A DNA stretch of 64,000 nt from Branchiostoma lanceolatum (taxonomy: Eukaryota > Chordata > Leptocardii > Amphioxiformes > Branchiostomatidae). Numbering within the stretch: position 1 is the first letter of the stretch; each line of letters begins with the position of its first letter. The notes under the pieces are model-generated. The model did not search any database and was not told the origin of the DNA. It saw nothing but the letters and a program-made list of their open reading frames with translations. Both the position numbers and the translations under genes were made by a program. The stretch is taken from positions 27,847,925 through 27,911,924 of the forward strand of contig NC_089725.1 of the NCBI RefSeq assembly GCF_035083965.1, read 5' to 3'. Positions 1 to 11,024 of the stretch are shown here, piece by piece.

Positions 1-1310
1 TCTAGCTACCTGCTTTGCCCCTTCCTTGACTGCTGTCTTTGCTGTTTCTTTCACGGCAGCTTTAGTCCCCTCCTTTGCTACTTGCTTTGCCCCCTCTCTA
101 GCTACCTGCTTTGCCCCTTCCTTGACTGCTGTCTTTGCTGTTTCTTTCACGGCAGCTTTAGTCCCCTCCTTCGCTACTTGCTTTGCCCCCTCTCTAGCTA
201 CCTGCTTTGCCCCTTCCTTGACTGCTGTCTTTGCTGTTTCTTTCACGGCAGCTTTAGTCCCCTCCTTTGCTACCTGCTTTGCCCCCTCTCTAGCTACCTG
301 CTTTGCCCCTTCCTTGACTGCTGTCTTTGCTGTTTCTTTCACGGCAGCTTTAGTCCCCTCCTTTGCTACTTGCTTTGCCCCCTCTCTAGCTACCTGCTTT
401 GCCCCTTCCTTGACTGCTGTCTTTGCTGTTTCTTTCACGGCAGCTTTAGTCCCCTCCTTTGCTACCTGCTTTGCCCCCTCTCTAGCTACCTGCTTTGCCC
501 CTTCCTTGACTGCTGTCTTTGCTGTTTCTTTCACGACAGCTTTAGTCCCCTCCTTTGCTACCTGCTTTGCCCCTTCTCTAGCTGCAGTCTTAGCGCCTTC
601 CTTGACTGTTGTCTTTGTAACTTCTTTCACGGCAGCTTTAGTCCCCTCCTTCGCTACTTGCTTAGCCCCCTCTCTAGCTACCTGCTTTGCCCCTTCCTTG
701 ACTGCTGCCTTTGCAGCTTCTTTCATTGCAGCTTTGCTCCCCTCCTTTGCTACTTGCTTTGCCCCCTCTCTAGCTACCTGCTTAGCTCCTTCATTGACTG
801 CTGTCTTTGCTGTTTCTTTCACGACAGCTTTAGTCCCCTCCTTTGCTACCTGCTTTGCCCCCTCTCTAGCTGCAGTCTTGGCACCTTCGTTCATTGCAGT
901 CTTTGCAGCTTCTTTCATTGCAGCTTCGCTCCCCTCCTTTGCTACCTGCTTTGCTCCTTCTCTAGCTGCATACTTGGCCCCTTCGTTCATTGCTGTCTTT
1001 GCTGTTTCTTTCACGACAGCTTTGGTCCCCTCATTTGCCACCTGCTTAGCCCCTTCGTTCAATGCTATATTTGTAACTTCTTTCATGGCAGCTTTAGTCC
1101 CCGCCTTTGCTGCTTGTTTTCCCCCTTCTCTAGCTGCAGTCTTAGCCCCTTTCTTGACTGCTGTCTTTGCTGTTTCTTTCACGGCAGCTTTAGCCCCCTC
1201 CCTTGCTGCCCGCTTTGCCCCCTCTCTAGTTACAGTCTTGGCCCCTCCTTTCACTGCTGTCTTTGCACCTTCTAAAGTTGTAGCTTTAGTCCCCTCTGTT
1301 GCTAATTGTT
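1..1310 (-). repeat. Coding tandem array: 24-bp octads in a 96-bp higher-order unit
   Basis: Minus-strand codons give repeating octads of the form GAKQVARE, GAKQVAKE, GTKAAVKE, TAKTAVKE. Four octads make a 96-bp higher-order unit, with unit starts at about 1, 97, 193, 289, 385 and 481 that are almost identical. From 577 to about 1310 the octads persist but have diverged (for example Ile and Thr replacements). Every change keeps the frame. The array continues beyond the left edge, so its length is unknown. The plus-strand reading frames over it are shadows of this array. Confidence 0.9.
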
Positions 1311-2007
1311 TCGAGCTGTTAGTAGCTACGCCTTTTGTAAGATGGCTTAAAGCCCATTCAAATGATTCATCGAATTTGTCACCAAGGGTATGTGCACATT
1401 TTTTGAACGTGCTGGCCAGTTGCGTTTTTACGACAGCCGTAGCCCCCTCCCATGCTTCCTTCATTGGCCCTTCTCTAGCTATCAACTTGGCACCTTCGTA
1501 CATTCCTGCGCCAGTTTCTTTAATAAATACCCAGCCCCCTCGCTTTCTCACCTGCTTAGCCTCTTCCTTCGCTACGGATTTTACATGTACGCTCTCGGGA
1601 ATATCCGTTTTACACCAGGTGGCAAAATGCTCACAGTTGTTGGTAGAAGGAGAATATTTCCCTTCACCAAGTTTGCTTTGAGCCCTCCGCACGCTCACAC
1701 CTGGTGGGAGGCATGTGTCATGATCTATGCGGTATACTCTGCGCTTGCGGACGTCTGAAGAAATGTCCTCCACGTTCGCACGAACCTTTGCAATAAGTAC
1801 GCCTGACTTGCCACAGCCGCATATGAACCCAATTGCACCAGGCAAAACATCGTTGGTGTACTGAATCACAGACACGTTTTCAAGGTTTCTAGGGTCTTCA
1901 GTCACAATCATATGGTGCTTCTTTCCGAATCTTCTACCAACCGCAATCTGGTCTCCCCTGTGTAGATCTCCTACGTCACGCACCTCAATTGCCTTGGATG
2001 ACAGCAT
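1..2007 (-). CDS. LRAT-domain (H-REV107-like) protein with long octad-repeat tail, partial at window edge
   Basis: The frame is open from the ATG at 2007-2005 to the window edge, about 669 codons without a stop; an in-frame TGA lies eight codons upstream, so this is the first Met and there is no sign of an intron. Residues 1-135 are an LRAT/NlpC-P60-type domain: LHRGDQIAVGRRFGKKHHMI (res. 15-34) carries the N-terminal active-site His (31/32), and the segment at res. 113-132 contains the hallmark NCEHF..WC with nucleophile Cys125. Known members are thiol acyltransferases or phospholipases that act on membrane lipids (LRAT, PLAAT), using Cys and His. The usual second His near res. 49 appears to be Gln (VIQYT). 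After a linker of about 100 residues the protein becomes lysine/alanine-rich 8-residue repeats. The substrate is unknown. The domain call is strong; the whole-protein role is not. Confidence 0.85.
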   Translation of the reverse strand, partial: MLSSKAIEVRDVGDLHRGDQIAVGRRFGKKHHMIVTEDPRNLENVSVIQYTNDVLPGAIGFICGCGKSGVLIAKVRANVEDISSDVRKRRVYRIDHDTCLPPGVSVRRAQSKLGEGKYSPSTNNCEHFATWCKTDIPESVHVKSVAKEEAKQVRKRGGWVFIKETGAGMYEGAKLIAREGPMKEAWEGATAVVKTQLASTFKKCAHTLGDKFDESFEWALSHLTKGVATNSSKQLATEGTKATTLEGAKTAVKGGAKTVTREGAKRAAREGAKAAVKETAKTAVKKGAKTAAREGGKQAAKAGTKAAMKEVTNIALNEGAKQVANEGTKAVVKETAKTAMNEGAKYAAREGAKQVAKEGSEAAMKEAAKTAMNEGAKTAAREGAKQVAKEGTKAVVKETAKTAVNEGAKQVAREGAKQVAKEGSKAAMKEAAKAAVKEGAKQVAREGAKQVAKEGTKAAVKEVTKTTVKEGAKTAAREGAKQVAKEGTKAVVKETAKTAVKEGAKQVAREGAKQVAKEGTKAAVKETAKTAVKEGAKQVAREGAKQVAKEGTKAAVKETAKTAVKEGAKQVAREGAKQVAKEGTKAAVKETAKTAVKEGAKQVAREGAKQVAKEGTKAAVKETAKTAVKEGAKQVAREGAKQVAKEGTKAAVKETAKTAVKEGAKQVAR

Positions 2008-2874
2008 GGCTTTCTTTTGTACTGAAGATAGTCAACTGTTAGGGAGAGAAGTGATATATGTCATTTTGTAAAGTGTCGAGGCAAGAAGTGTGGATTTGCG
2101 TAGATCAATAATCAGATATTGAAAATATTGAACATGTAGCATGTACAAACAATAACCATTGTATATTATCTAACGCAAAAGTTAGGAAACTTGATTTTTC
2201 TTCATTACATTTGTTTTCGATTACATTGTGTTCCTTGTCATCGGAAAGTTTTCTATTGCCCTTTAGAGGGATGGTACCCTGTTCATACATGCATTGAACA
2301 CGAGGGCTGTTAAATACCGCCAAAGCGCGCACCACTAGTATATAGAAAGAGAGGTAGAAACACAGAAAGGTAAAACAACACAACACAAGCAAAAGCGGCT
2401 TAAAGAAGATTAATATTTTATCGGTGAAATGAAGACTGCTGGGAAACATGCAAACAGATGTGACGATGAAAAATGTCTTTACTCAATAACAGCCAATGTC
2501 TTTCACAGAATGAATGAGCACAAATAGAGTCGGAAAATGAAAGAAAACCCCTTTAAGTTGGCAGAGTCGTCTGGGTCTGAACGTCTCTAGAATGATACGA
2601 TGAACAGTTTTCTTGTTTTACTTACCCGTCAGACCCACTGCCTCTGGGTTAAGCAAATACGTGTAACAGGTGCGCCTCGCTGCAGGTAACTGGGTAAAAA
2701 AAAAGGAATAAACGTACAACATGATATTTGGAAACCAATGCCAGACGGTATGGAGGATCAAAGACTTATCTTAAAACTTAAGCTTGATGAGTTGTCAAGT
2801 CCACAGAAGCAAAATGGCGGACGGGGGTTCGAGCATTTCCTTCTTTCACGTTAGCAGGGGTACAAAGTCGAGTC
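2008..2874. other. Upstream region of the LRAT-type gene, no gene seen
   Basis: This stretch holds the 5' flank of the minus-strand LRAT-type gene. Short frames exist on the minus strand (about 2105-2449), but they lack codon structure or splice context that would support a gene. No RNA gene was recognised. Confidence 0.4.
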
Positions 2875-3429
2875 TTAAAGGTGCCCTAAGCGATTTCAGG
2901 GGGTAAAACTTGAAATATTCTGGAGAAGGCAATTCTGTTTGGTGAGGTTGCAATTTACATTTACTTCCCTATATTAGCACATCTGCATCATTATTTCATA
3001 CTTTGGGCGTTTAAAATTAGTACAGAAGCAAGCCACAAAAGGAGTATTTTATTTATTGGGTCCCCTCAAAAATCAGGCCAGAATCCAGCTGTAACCGTTT
3101 TCTGTCGACAATTTTCGGTAACTTCCGGCCACGTGACGTCACAATGCCCAAGCACATTGAGCCATGACCACGTGATTATTTCGTTGGAAGCGTTCGGGAC
3201 TTGTCGGTCAGAATCGTGCATGTTCGGAAGATTTGAAAATGATGTCTGGCCTCCAAGTGCTCAGATTTTCAATGAGTTCCCACCACACAACGACATCACA
3301 TTTTTGCTCCATGATGGTCGATATGCGATGGGATAGTGTTATCTAAACTTACTATGGATAGAAGTCAGAAAAAAATTGATTTTGAATATATGACTTTCAG
3401 CGCCCTAATATTGCTTAGGTTGCCTTTAA
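2875..3429 (+). mobile_element. 555-bp MITE flanked by TTAA (piggyBac-like target), copy 1
   Basis: The element begins TTAAAGGTGCCCTAAGCGAT and ends in a partly complementary ...GCTTAGGTTGCCTTTAA, so imperfect terminal inverted repeats abut TTAA on each side (2875-2878 and 3426-3429). A second copy of nearly the same length lies inverted at 41359-41915. TTAA targets are characteristic of piggyBac-type transposons; no transposase is present, so this is a non-autonomous element. It carries CACGTG next to TGACGTCA near 3130-3142 and a second CACGTG near 3169. Confidence 0.75.
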
Positions 3430-4587
3430 AGTAAATAGTGAAATGTTTGAGTTAACTGCCAACAGCATAATTTTGATTAACCGCCCAGCCTAAAGGCACA
3501 GTCTTTTTATGTGATTGTCATATGCGGTAGAAATGCCCAGAATCATGCATGGAACGTTTGCTAGGTTAAGTGTTAATATCAAAGTGAAACGGACAGACAA
3601 TTTCTGACAAATGATTCATGTGTGTTGTCCTTTGTCGTTACGTACCTGTGTTGATCAAGCGACGAACGTCTAAGCCTTTGATCATGCCCGGGCCCTCTTC
3701 TTTGGCGAATAACAAGAATGTCACTACGCAGAAAAAAGCAAAACTTTTTTTAGACTAAAGGATCACAAAACTTTCCCAATCGCACAGTCACCTCTCAAAG
3801 GATTCGTTAATCAGTTCAACACTTCTTGACCTGTGCTACGCTTACGCAGACAGTTCTATGGTCGGTGTTTACACCTCACATACGGAACTAAAATGGCTCT
3901 CGCGGCTGGAACATGATGTGTTTGTTGTAAGGGTCGGTGTCAAAAAGGAGGCAGCCTCACGATCGCGATGGTTAAACATTAACAGCCACCCTCACAGCAC
4001 AAGAGGGGGGATGAGGGTGTTCCGGACATGCGTGTAGGCTGCACGGTGTGAGGAGTTGAAATTATAAAAACTTTGAAAACCCTTTTTGGTGGGAATTTTG
4101 GTGAAGTTTGGCATTTTGATGGTGGGTGGTATAGAAATTAGCGATACGGCCTATGGGTACATTTTAAGAACCAGACTACAACATGAAGGGGATTTTTTGT
4201 GACCAGAAATATCAAAAGGTGAGATATGATGCCCTATCTATGCCCTATAGGCTGCAATACAGATAGGGAAAGGGTTTGACCCCCCAAGAGCTTTTGATAA
4301 AAGCGCATCGGATGTAACGTTTATTTGCTTATAACCTTGCTTGGATCGATATTGTATCGCCAACATTCAGTTGTGATACCAGTTCAGTGTCGCTAGGGAC
4401 AAGCATCGATGTCAGACAGAACCCGAAAACTCGGCGACATGGACACAATAAGGAACCATTATGGAGTTATAGTATTTTGTCATTGATTATGCAAATTATG
4501 TATTAATTTGCATAATTGTCATCTGTCGATATTCCTCACTATCTTATTTACATATGTGACGTGTTTAAGAGTCCTATAAGGGAATGA
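3430..4587. other. Non-genic stretch, nothing recognised
   Basis: Both strands contain frequent stops and no exon with family similarity. An AT-rich portion around 4470-4520 (TTTGCATAAT-type motifs) belongs to the dispersed repeat described at 4692-5130 and 23475-24290. Confidence 0.4.
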
Positions 4588-4691
4588 AGCGGATTTATAG
4601 CCTGGAATCCAAACCTATTATAGCTCCCGAGTCTTGCGGAGAGAGACTCGGGAGCTATAATAGGTTTGGATTCCAGGCTAGCGGATTTATA
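4588..4691. mobile_element. 80-bp near-perfect hairpin element inside a 12-bp direct repeat
   Basis: Arms of about 35 bp (4600-4634 and 4644-4678) starting GCCTGGAATCCAAACCTATT are exact reverse complements around a short loop. The hairpin is bracketed by AGCGGATTTATA at 4588-4599 and again at 4680-4691, which looks like a target-site duplication. A degenerate relative with the same TCCAAACCT...AGGTTTGGA arms lies at 56535-56622. It is probably a MITE; the class is unknown. Confidence 0.7.
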
Positions 4692-5160
4692 AACTTTCCT
4701 CAATAATTATGCAAATTAGCCACTGACTTGAAAAATTAGCATTTGCTCTTGTTAATCATCACTCAAGCTATCTACATACCAAATATCATGACGATCCGTC
4801 AACCTCTTCATGAGTTATTCTCTTTCAAAGTTTGACACAAAATCGGCTCCTGAAGTTAAAAAAAGCCGCTAGGTGGCCCTACACAACATACTCTCCCTCC
4901 CAAGAGCTATGTACCACTCAAAAATCATGGCCATAGCATGTCCAGAACGCATGTTCCGCTGCAGTACCATAGAAAGCCGCTAGAGAGACCAAAATCTAAA
5001 CATTTTGAGGTCTTAAGAAGACCTACTCACATACAAAGTATGAAGACAATCCATTCAGGCATTCTCGAGTTATACTGTTCACAGATGGACGGACGTCACA
5101 CACACACACACACGCGGACGCTGTGCAAAACATAACCTCGGCGAAGGTAATAACCCCGTG
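4692..5160 (+). repeat. Dispersed repeat with internal subunits (same family as 23475-24290)
   Basis: Phrases such as CTATCTACATACCAAATATC, CTCAAAAATCATGGCCATAG, GCTGCAGTACCATAGAAAG and CGAGTTAT recur at 23475-24290 in the same order, and both copies end near CTCGGCGAAG. The body seems built from related subunits of about 130-160 bp. A short CA tract sits at 5097-5113. It has no coding potential; the origin is unknown, possibly the tail of a retroelement. Confidence 0.5.
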
Positions 5161-6842
5161 CAGACCCTGCCCATGTATTTCCTGTACGTATATACACCTT
5201 CAACGTGAATATAAGCACACAGAGAAGGCCAATTGTTGATAAAATATCAAAGAACAGAAAACACGATGAGTTCTTCTTATCGCCCCAGAAATCAAAGTTT
5301 GTAACACATCTTTTTTTTCAGGAGTGCCAGTATGGGGGTAGTGATTACGACTTTCGCATAATTTTCACCGCTGATTTCAAATTACGCTTAATTCTCAGAG
5401 TTGATTACAAATTAGGAATGAGGCTTCCCAACCGACTTCAATAAAGATTCAACAATATGGTTCTGCGTCAAAACTATTGATTTTATGTTGAATACCGACT
5501 GTCGCGGCGTACACCTACTTAAGAGGGACCTGCATGGCCATGGGGGCGCTCCCGACAACGCTCGACGGAGTACTGCTAACACATGACGTTAAATTCAATC
5601 AGTCTAGCTCTACCGGCTCTACTCTAAATTCTGAACTAAATCTCACACACCTGCCGGCTGAACTCTTGCGTCAAAGCTGATGATTTCTAACTGCTTAGAC
5701 CTGACAAAAGCATCCTAATTTATTATTTGCATTAAACGTATGAGTGATAATGACCAAGTCTAGACTAACGTGAGGTCACACACAATGATTTCTGTATCAA
5801 ATGGAGTCTAACCTGTTTGTTAACTTATAATAAAGAGACACTATTGAACTATGAACTTTCACATCTGACATAAGAGGCCACAATTGAGCCCGGTAAACAC
5901 CACAGCTTGCTTATGAATAAAGACCTTTGCTGGTGGAAAGGTCCATTTTCGTGTATTAAGAAATGATAATAATGTGACGTTGTAGAAGGACATGCTCTAA
6001 ACTTGCATCAAAACTGTCACTAAGAGATATTGAACTGTAAGTCTTACACTACGTGTACTCCTGTTCTAATGTATATAACGTCACACATGTACATTCTCGT
6101 CTTTGCTCGAAGAAAATATTTTTAGTTTGACTTCTTTCTTTGCATGTAATTCACAAATATTCACTCATAGTGACCATTTCATGAATATATACCTAGAACG
6201 CAGAGGATCCTTCTCCCTTCCCGATGCAAATGTGCTATTAAATGGCACCAGTTGGCTAATTCATGAGCTTTTGAAAGAACAGCTTAACACATAACCACTT
6301 CATTTATCATTATTCAACAATTAGTAGCCCGCCACGGCTCAAACTAGAGAAACGACGACGCCACCCTTCCCTTGACTTTTGCACTAAACGCGCCGCCAAA
6401 TTTCCTCATTCTTGACACTATGAAACACTTTCTTATTCTATCAAGCATTCTAGCACAAGCAAGTTTGCAAGATGCGAGAGGGAAACAGCTCCTAAGTCGA
6501 ACGCTGCTAGACAGCATATACGAAACATGCAACCAAGGACACTCTATATCAATGTCCTTGACATACAACTTACCAGAGTAAATAAATTCTAGTATACAAT
6601 TTGTCAAATTGAATAAGGACAACAACAACAACATTCTAGTTACAATTTTTACGTTCCGAGTCGTCTAGGTCTCGAAAACCTTTGGAGACGGAAGATAACG
6701 GGAGAATTTTTATTTGAAACAACACAAACCTGGAGACTGAAGTAGTACGGCTTCGTGGGTGAAGACCGCCGATCACAAATATGTAAATGAGCCGTGAAGG
6801 AAAAATCCAGAGCATGGAGGAGACCCCCTCCCACCAAAGTCT
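5161..6842. other. Non-genic stretch with decayed repeat pieces
   Basis: No supported exon was found. Around 5330-5445 and 5524-5600 there are fragments resembling the subterminal sequence of the GAGGGCCTGCATG element at 20891-22434 (GTAGTGATTACGA..., AGGGACCTGCATGG). The remainder is AT-rich with scattered stops on both strands. Confidence 0.4.
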
Positions 6843-7244
6843 GTGAGTAACTCAATTAACGCTCTGGAGCAGTACTCTCGCAGAAACAGTCTGCGTATTC
6901 GTGGCATCCCAGAAGTGGACAAGGAAACTGGGGAAATGTGTGTTTATGAGTTTGTGAACTTGATTTACAAGTCCGCAACGTATCGATCGAGCACACCGAG
7001 TCGGCGCAGGAAGGAGAACGCTTTGCGGCTGATGCTTGTCAAGGTTGTATCCTGGCAGGACCGGAATCGTGTGTTTCGTGTAAGCTGGAAGGCAAACGCG
7101 ATGACCAAGACAAGCCAGTCTCCTGGTCCTGGCAGACCTAACCAGAGAGAACATGCGAATCTTCTCAGCGGCGCTTTCGGCGAAGAACAGAGGTCGGATC
7201 AAGGGAGTAAGGACACGTTGCCTGGGTGGATGCTAACTGTATAA
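6843..7244 (+). pseudogene. LINE ORF1-like fragment
   Basis: The translation begins with a stretch reading NALEQYSRRNSLRIRGIPE, the signature at the end of the coiled coil and start of the RNA-binding region of L1/Tx1-type ORF1 proteins. The rest is short and drifts from the family pattern, so this is a 3'-truncated or frameshifted copy. The endonuclease fragment starting about 1 kb downstream at 8219 is probably the same insertion. Known ORF1 proteins bind element RNA; this copy is unlikely to function. Confidence 0.6.
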
Positions 7245-8218
7245 TCATAATAACTCTGGCGGATAAAACAAGAAAGAATATCGACTGTGTCGACGATCTG
7301 CCTTAATTTTACAATTTAGTTAAGGACTGTCTCAAGAAAAAACAAACTGTTATTGATCTCTCTGGAATTCGTTATGTACGCATCTCCATGTTTATGTTTT
7401 TGCTGCTGAAAGAATTCTCACCTGTTTTTCAAAAGACGAGATTCCGTGCGCTGTTGTGCGTGTTCGTGTTCGTCCCATATGGACATTGTTATGATTTAGT
7501 TTATAAGTGATATTTTTCCATCTTTCTAGTGCATACTAGTATATTCATATGTGTGGATTGAAAGAATTATCTGAAACATGGATCTTCATTTAGTATTGAT
7601 TGAGGTGATTTGTTAATTGTAAGCTTAGGGTAGAGCTCCTCATTATATGGTAAATGGGTCAGCCAAGCAAACTCGTTAATCTATTTTCATTTCGGTGTTA
7701 CTTTCGTTGTTGCATAGCCCTCCCCAATCGATACAAGGATTTAGCCATAGGAATTACTCTTAATATAAGATATGGCCAACGGCTGAACTCAGGCGTCGAT
7801 CTAAGTATTACTATGAAAAATATGATTTATTTGATCAGCTTATTTATCTTCTGTTAACAATCAGTTTAGATTTTGTAAAGGAATACTATTATGTTGCATA
7901 TCATTTTGTCAACTTGTTTATTTACTTTATAGACCTATCATTTGTTACAAATCGAAGCATAAGTTATGTTTACGTATATATGATTTTGTATCTGGTTTCA
8001 CTTCAATTACCATACGAGCTATTTCGTTATTTTGTTACTTTTATCTTTATGCTAATCTCCTTTTATTGCAATTGCTTTACCATTTTGTATTTATGGTTGA
8101 CGGTTCCCCGAGTTTATTTTACTTATAGTTATATACCAACAGCATTACCAGAGAGAATCCAGTACCCTGATGACCTGACCTAGCTCTCCGCTCCGAGACG
8201 TTTAAACTCCCAGAAGAT
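7245..8218. other. AT-rich gap between LINE fragments
   Basis: This stretch contains no recognised domain. It may be decayed ORF1 3' sequence and the inter-ORF spacer of the LINE, since it lies between an ORF1-like and an endonuclease-like segment in the same orientation. Confidence 0.35.
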
Positions 8219-8610
8219 ATGTCCAAGATAGAGTGTCAAACGTCTAGTTACAATTGCAACGGGCTTGGGGATTTTCACAAGCGAATGGGACTTTTTACTT
8301 GGTTAAAAGACAAACCTTACTACATATACTGCATACAAGAGACCCATACAACTGTAATAGATGAAAAAAGATGGCAGAACGAATGGGGTGGACAAATATA
8401 TTTCTCCCCTGGTACTTCAAATCAAAGAGGTGTAGCTATTTTGATTTTTAAAAAACGCCAGCGTTCAGGTTTATCAGGTCAAGACTGATAAAAGTGGGCG
8501 GTGGATTACTCTAGACATCGAGGTAGATGATTTCTAATTTTGTCTTGTTAATTTATATGCTCCGAATGATGACTCCCCATCCTTTTTCAAGGAGATGGAG
8601 GAAGTTATAA
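8219..8610 (+). pseudogene. LINE ORF2 endonuclease N-terminus, broken
   Basis: Frame one (8219-8488) gives SYNCNGLGDFHKR, then CIQETHT and an EWGGQIYFSPGTSNQRGVAI segment. These match the first motifs of the apurinic-type endonuclease of L1/Tx1 retrotransposons, including the catalytic Glu in QETH. The frame ends at 8488. From about 8470 a shifted frame continues with TDKSGRWITLDIE, a stop, then VNLYAPNDD, the next conserved block. The copy therefore has at least one frameshift and one stop and is followed directly by an AT-rich array. No reverse transcriptase follows on this strand. Confidence 0.75.
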
Positions 8611-8639
8611 GTACAGTCTAGATTAGTAATGAACACCTA

Positions 8640-9620
8640 GTTGTTGTTCTTTTTTTCTCCTTTTTTTCTTTATTGGTTTTCCAAAAGTAAATTACTAATT
8701 CAAATACTAACAGAATATGGACATACATGGGTCACAACAAAAACCAAATAAAAACCGGAACAATGTGTATAAGTGCAGTACACATACACTTACAGATAAT
8801 CATAACCCCCTTAATTTCAACTGTAATTTGCCTCAAACAATATTGTTTAAGTATATGATTACATATCATTATTTCCCTACATCTATATCATTATATATAA
8901 TAGTTTTAAATAGTAGTGTATAATAGTATCAATGATATAATGTAATCACAAGGAATTTCATGTTAATTACATATAATGTAATTCACATTTTCAAAAGAAG
9001 ATACTAATTTTCTAAAGGACTAGAAATTTATGATTTTTAAACTTCTACACCGTAAGATGAAAATACACTCATAGCCCCCCTTAAATATTAATTGTAATAT
9101 GCCTCCAAACAATATTGTCTAAGTATATGATTACATATCATTATTTCCTTACATCTATATCATTATATATAATAGTTTTAAATAGTAGTATATAATAGTA
9201 TCAATGGTATAAATAATGTAATCACAAGGAATTTCATGTTAATTACACATAATGTAATTCACATTTTCAAAAGAAGATACTAATTTTCTAAAGGACTAGA
9301 AATTTATGATTTTTAAACTTCTACACCGTAAGGTGAAAATACACTTATAGATAATCATAGCTCCCCCTAAATATTAATTGTAATTTGTCTCCAAACAATA
9401 TTGTTTAAGTATATGATTACTTATCATTATTTCCTTACATCTATATTATCATATATAATAGTTTTAGATAGTAGTATATAATAGTATCAATGGTATAATG
9501 TCATGTTAATTACATATAATGTAATTCATATTTTCAAAAGAAGATACACATTTTTTAAAGGACTAGAAATTTATGATTTTTAAACTTCTACACCGTAAGA
9601 TGAAAATTTTACTTAACAAA
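8640..9620. repeat. AT-rich tandem array, three copies of about 270-285 bp
   Basis: Copies start near 8801, 9071 and 9355 (CATA(A/G)C(C/T)CCC...TTAA) and each contains AACAATATTGT(T/C)TAAGTATA, TATATAATAGTTTTA and a terminal TTCTACACCGTAAG(A/G)TGAAAA. The third copy is shortened by a small internal deletion. The array sits between oppositely oriented LINE fragments. Confidence 0.75.
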
Positions 9621-9739
9621 ATTATCATATTTTTTAGGGAAGATGAATTTGCAGATATATCGCCAAACATAACCACAAAGGAATCTATAAGTCATAATTT
9701 ATAGAAATTATTTCTTTTAACCGAAAAAAATCTTATATA

Positions 9740-10420
9740 CTTTTATCGGTATGCTATCAAGCCCCGGTGATTTCCCAGACTGAAATGAAGAATTTGCATT
9801 TTTTTAATTCTCCTTCATTAATAAGACCTTCACAAAGTTGTTGCTGCTCATCGGATGAATGTTTACTGTAGTCCTGGGGGAAAATCCATCACAATTTGCA
9901 TCAGAGATGAACATTGGTATTTCCACAAATGAGTAAAGTTCAGGAAAGAAATCAACCTGGTCCGAAAGAATGTCTTGTACAATTGTGGGTTTGGCGTAAC
10001 CTCGCCGGAGGGCCTTTTGGGTCTGTGGATATTTTTTCTTGAATAATTACGATGAATTAAGCTTATGAAGTATTTCGTGCACCTTTTCCCCAACTGCATC
10101 CATTGTGATCTAGATCTTATCAAAATACCATTAAGATGTTCGTTATAAATAAAGATTCTAATAATTTTTGTTTACATATCAATTCATCCAGCTGGGCGGG
10201 TTGGGGTGAGGTGGTGTTGTCAATCTGACTTTGCAAAGTATTAATTTCGGCAATAAATTTTTCTTTCTTTCATCAGGTATTTTCTTTCTCCAACTACTAG
10301 ATTTAATACAATGACCACGAAAAAAGGATTTTGCCGTATCCCAAACAATTTGAGGATTTGCGGTGTTAACGTTATTTTCAACTTTGTGGAACTACAGACC
10401 GCCCCTTCAGTACGAACTTT
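9740..10420 (-). pseudogene. LINE ORF2 reverse-transcriptase N-terminal fragment, minus strand
   Basis: Minus-strand translation shows the region before the RT core of an L1/Tx1-type element: SRSQWMQLGKRCTKYFISL (compare the family pattern RAKWxxxGEKSTKYFxxL) in 9863-10123, followed nearer 9750-9780 by QSGKSPGLDSIP, the RT block-1 motif (KSPGxDGxP). Stops and frame changes separate the pieces. The orientation is opposite to the endonuclease fragment at 8219-8610, so either two insertions or one rearranged insertion is present. Confidence 0.65.
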
Positions 10421-10870
10421 TAGAGCCGGAATCTGTCAGCTTTTCTTGTAATTTTAATGATCTGCAATTACCTGTATTCTAATGATCTCTGATAACTGTA
10501 ATTAATGTAACATACGTCATATTGTCATGCTGTTCGTTATGTTGCCATTGTCATTGTATGTACTGTTATGTCCACTGTATCTATTGTTATGTCAAGTCGT
10601 TTAAAAGACAATCGCCACATTTGATCTGTACCATAATCTTCTCCGCGGGACCCACAGAGTAGCTGCAACTTTTCAAACCATGGTGTTTGGGAGGAGGAAA
10701 TCAGGACCGTTGATCTCGTTCCCAGTTTCGCTGCAGATCTGGGAAAGATGTTCTCGTTCCCATTCCCCTGTCCAAGGAGATGAGGTGTAGGGCGTCCATT
10801 TCTCGCCAGGTGCGCTAGTTCTGTAAAAGAGAAAAAACGAACTTAACATGGGGGTAGCCTGGAGAAATCT

Positions 10871-11024
10871 ACTCTCCAAGTCCAAGCAGAGGTTGGTGGG
10901 GAAGATTGTGACCTTTTTATCATATGCCCCGTGTTTTGTCCGCTCTACCCACCCAAGGAGAGCGGACAATTGGGCATATGATAAAAAGGTCACAATCTTC
11001 CCCACCAACCTCTGCTTGGAGAGT
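10871..11024. mobile_element. Palindromic MITE, CTCCAAGCAGAGGTT family, copy A
   Basis: Left arm ACTCTCCAAG...GCAGAGGTTGG and right arm CCAACCTCTGCTTGGAGAGT are inverted. The arms extend inward through TGACCTTTTTATCATATGCC, leaving a short centre around CACCCAAGGAGAG. The left arm has a small internal duplication (CCAAGTCCAAG). It is the closest relative of the element at 25976-26171. It is non-coding. Confidence 0.75.

Noticed and set aside
26-1758. Long plus-strand reading frames (551 and 397 aa) over the repeat array
   Set aside because: They are shadows of the 24-bp coding repeat on the minus strand, where the frame joins to a recognisable LRAT domain.
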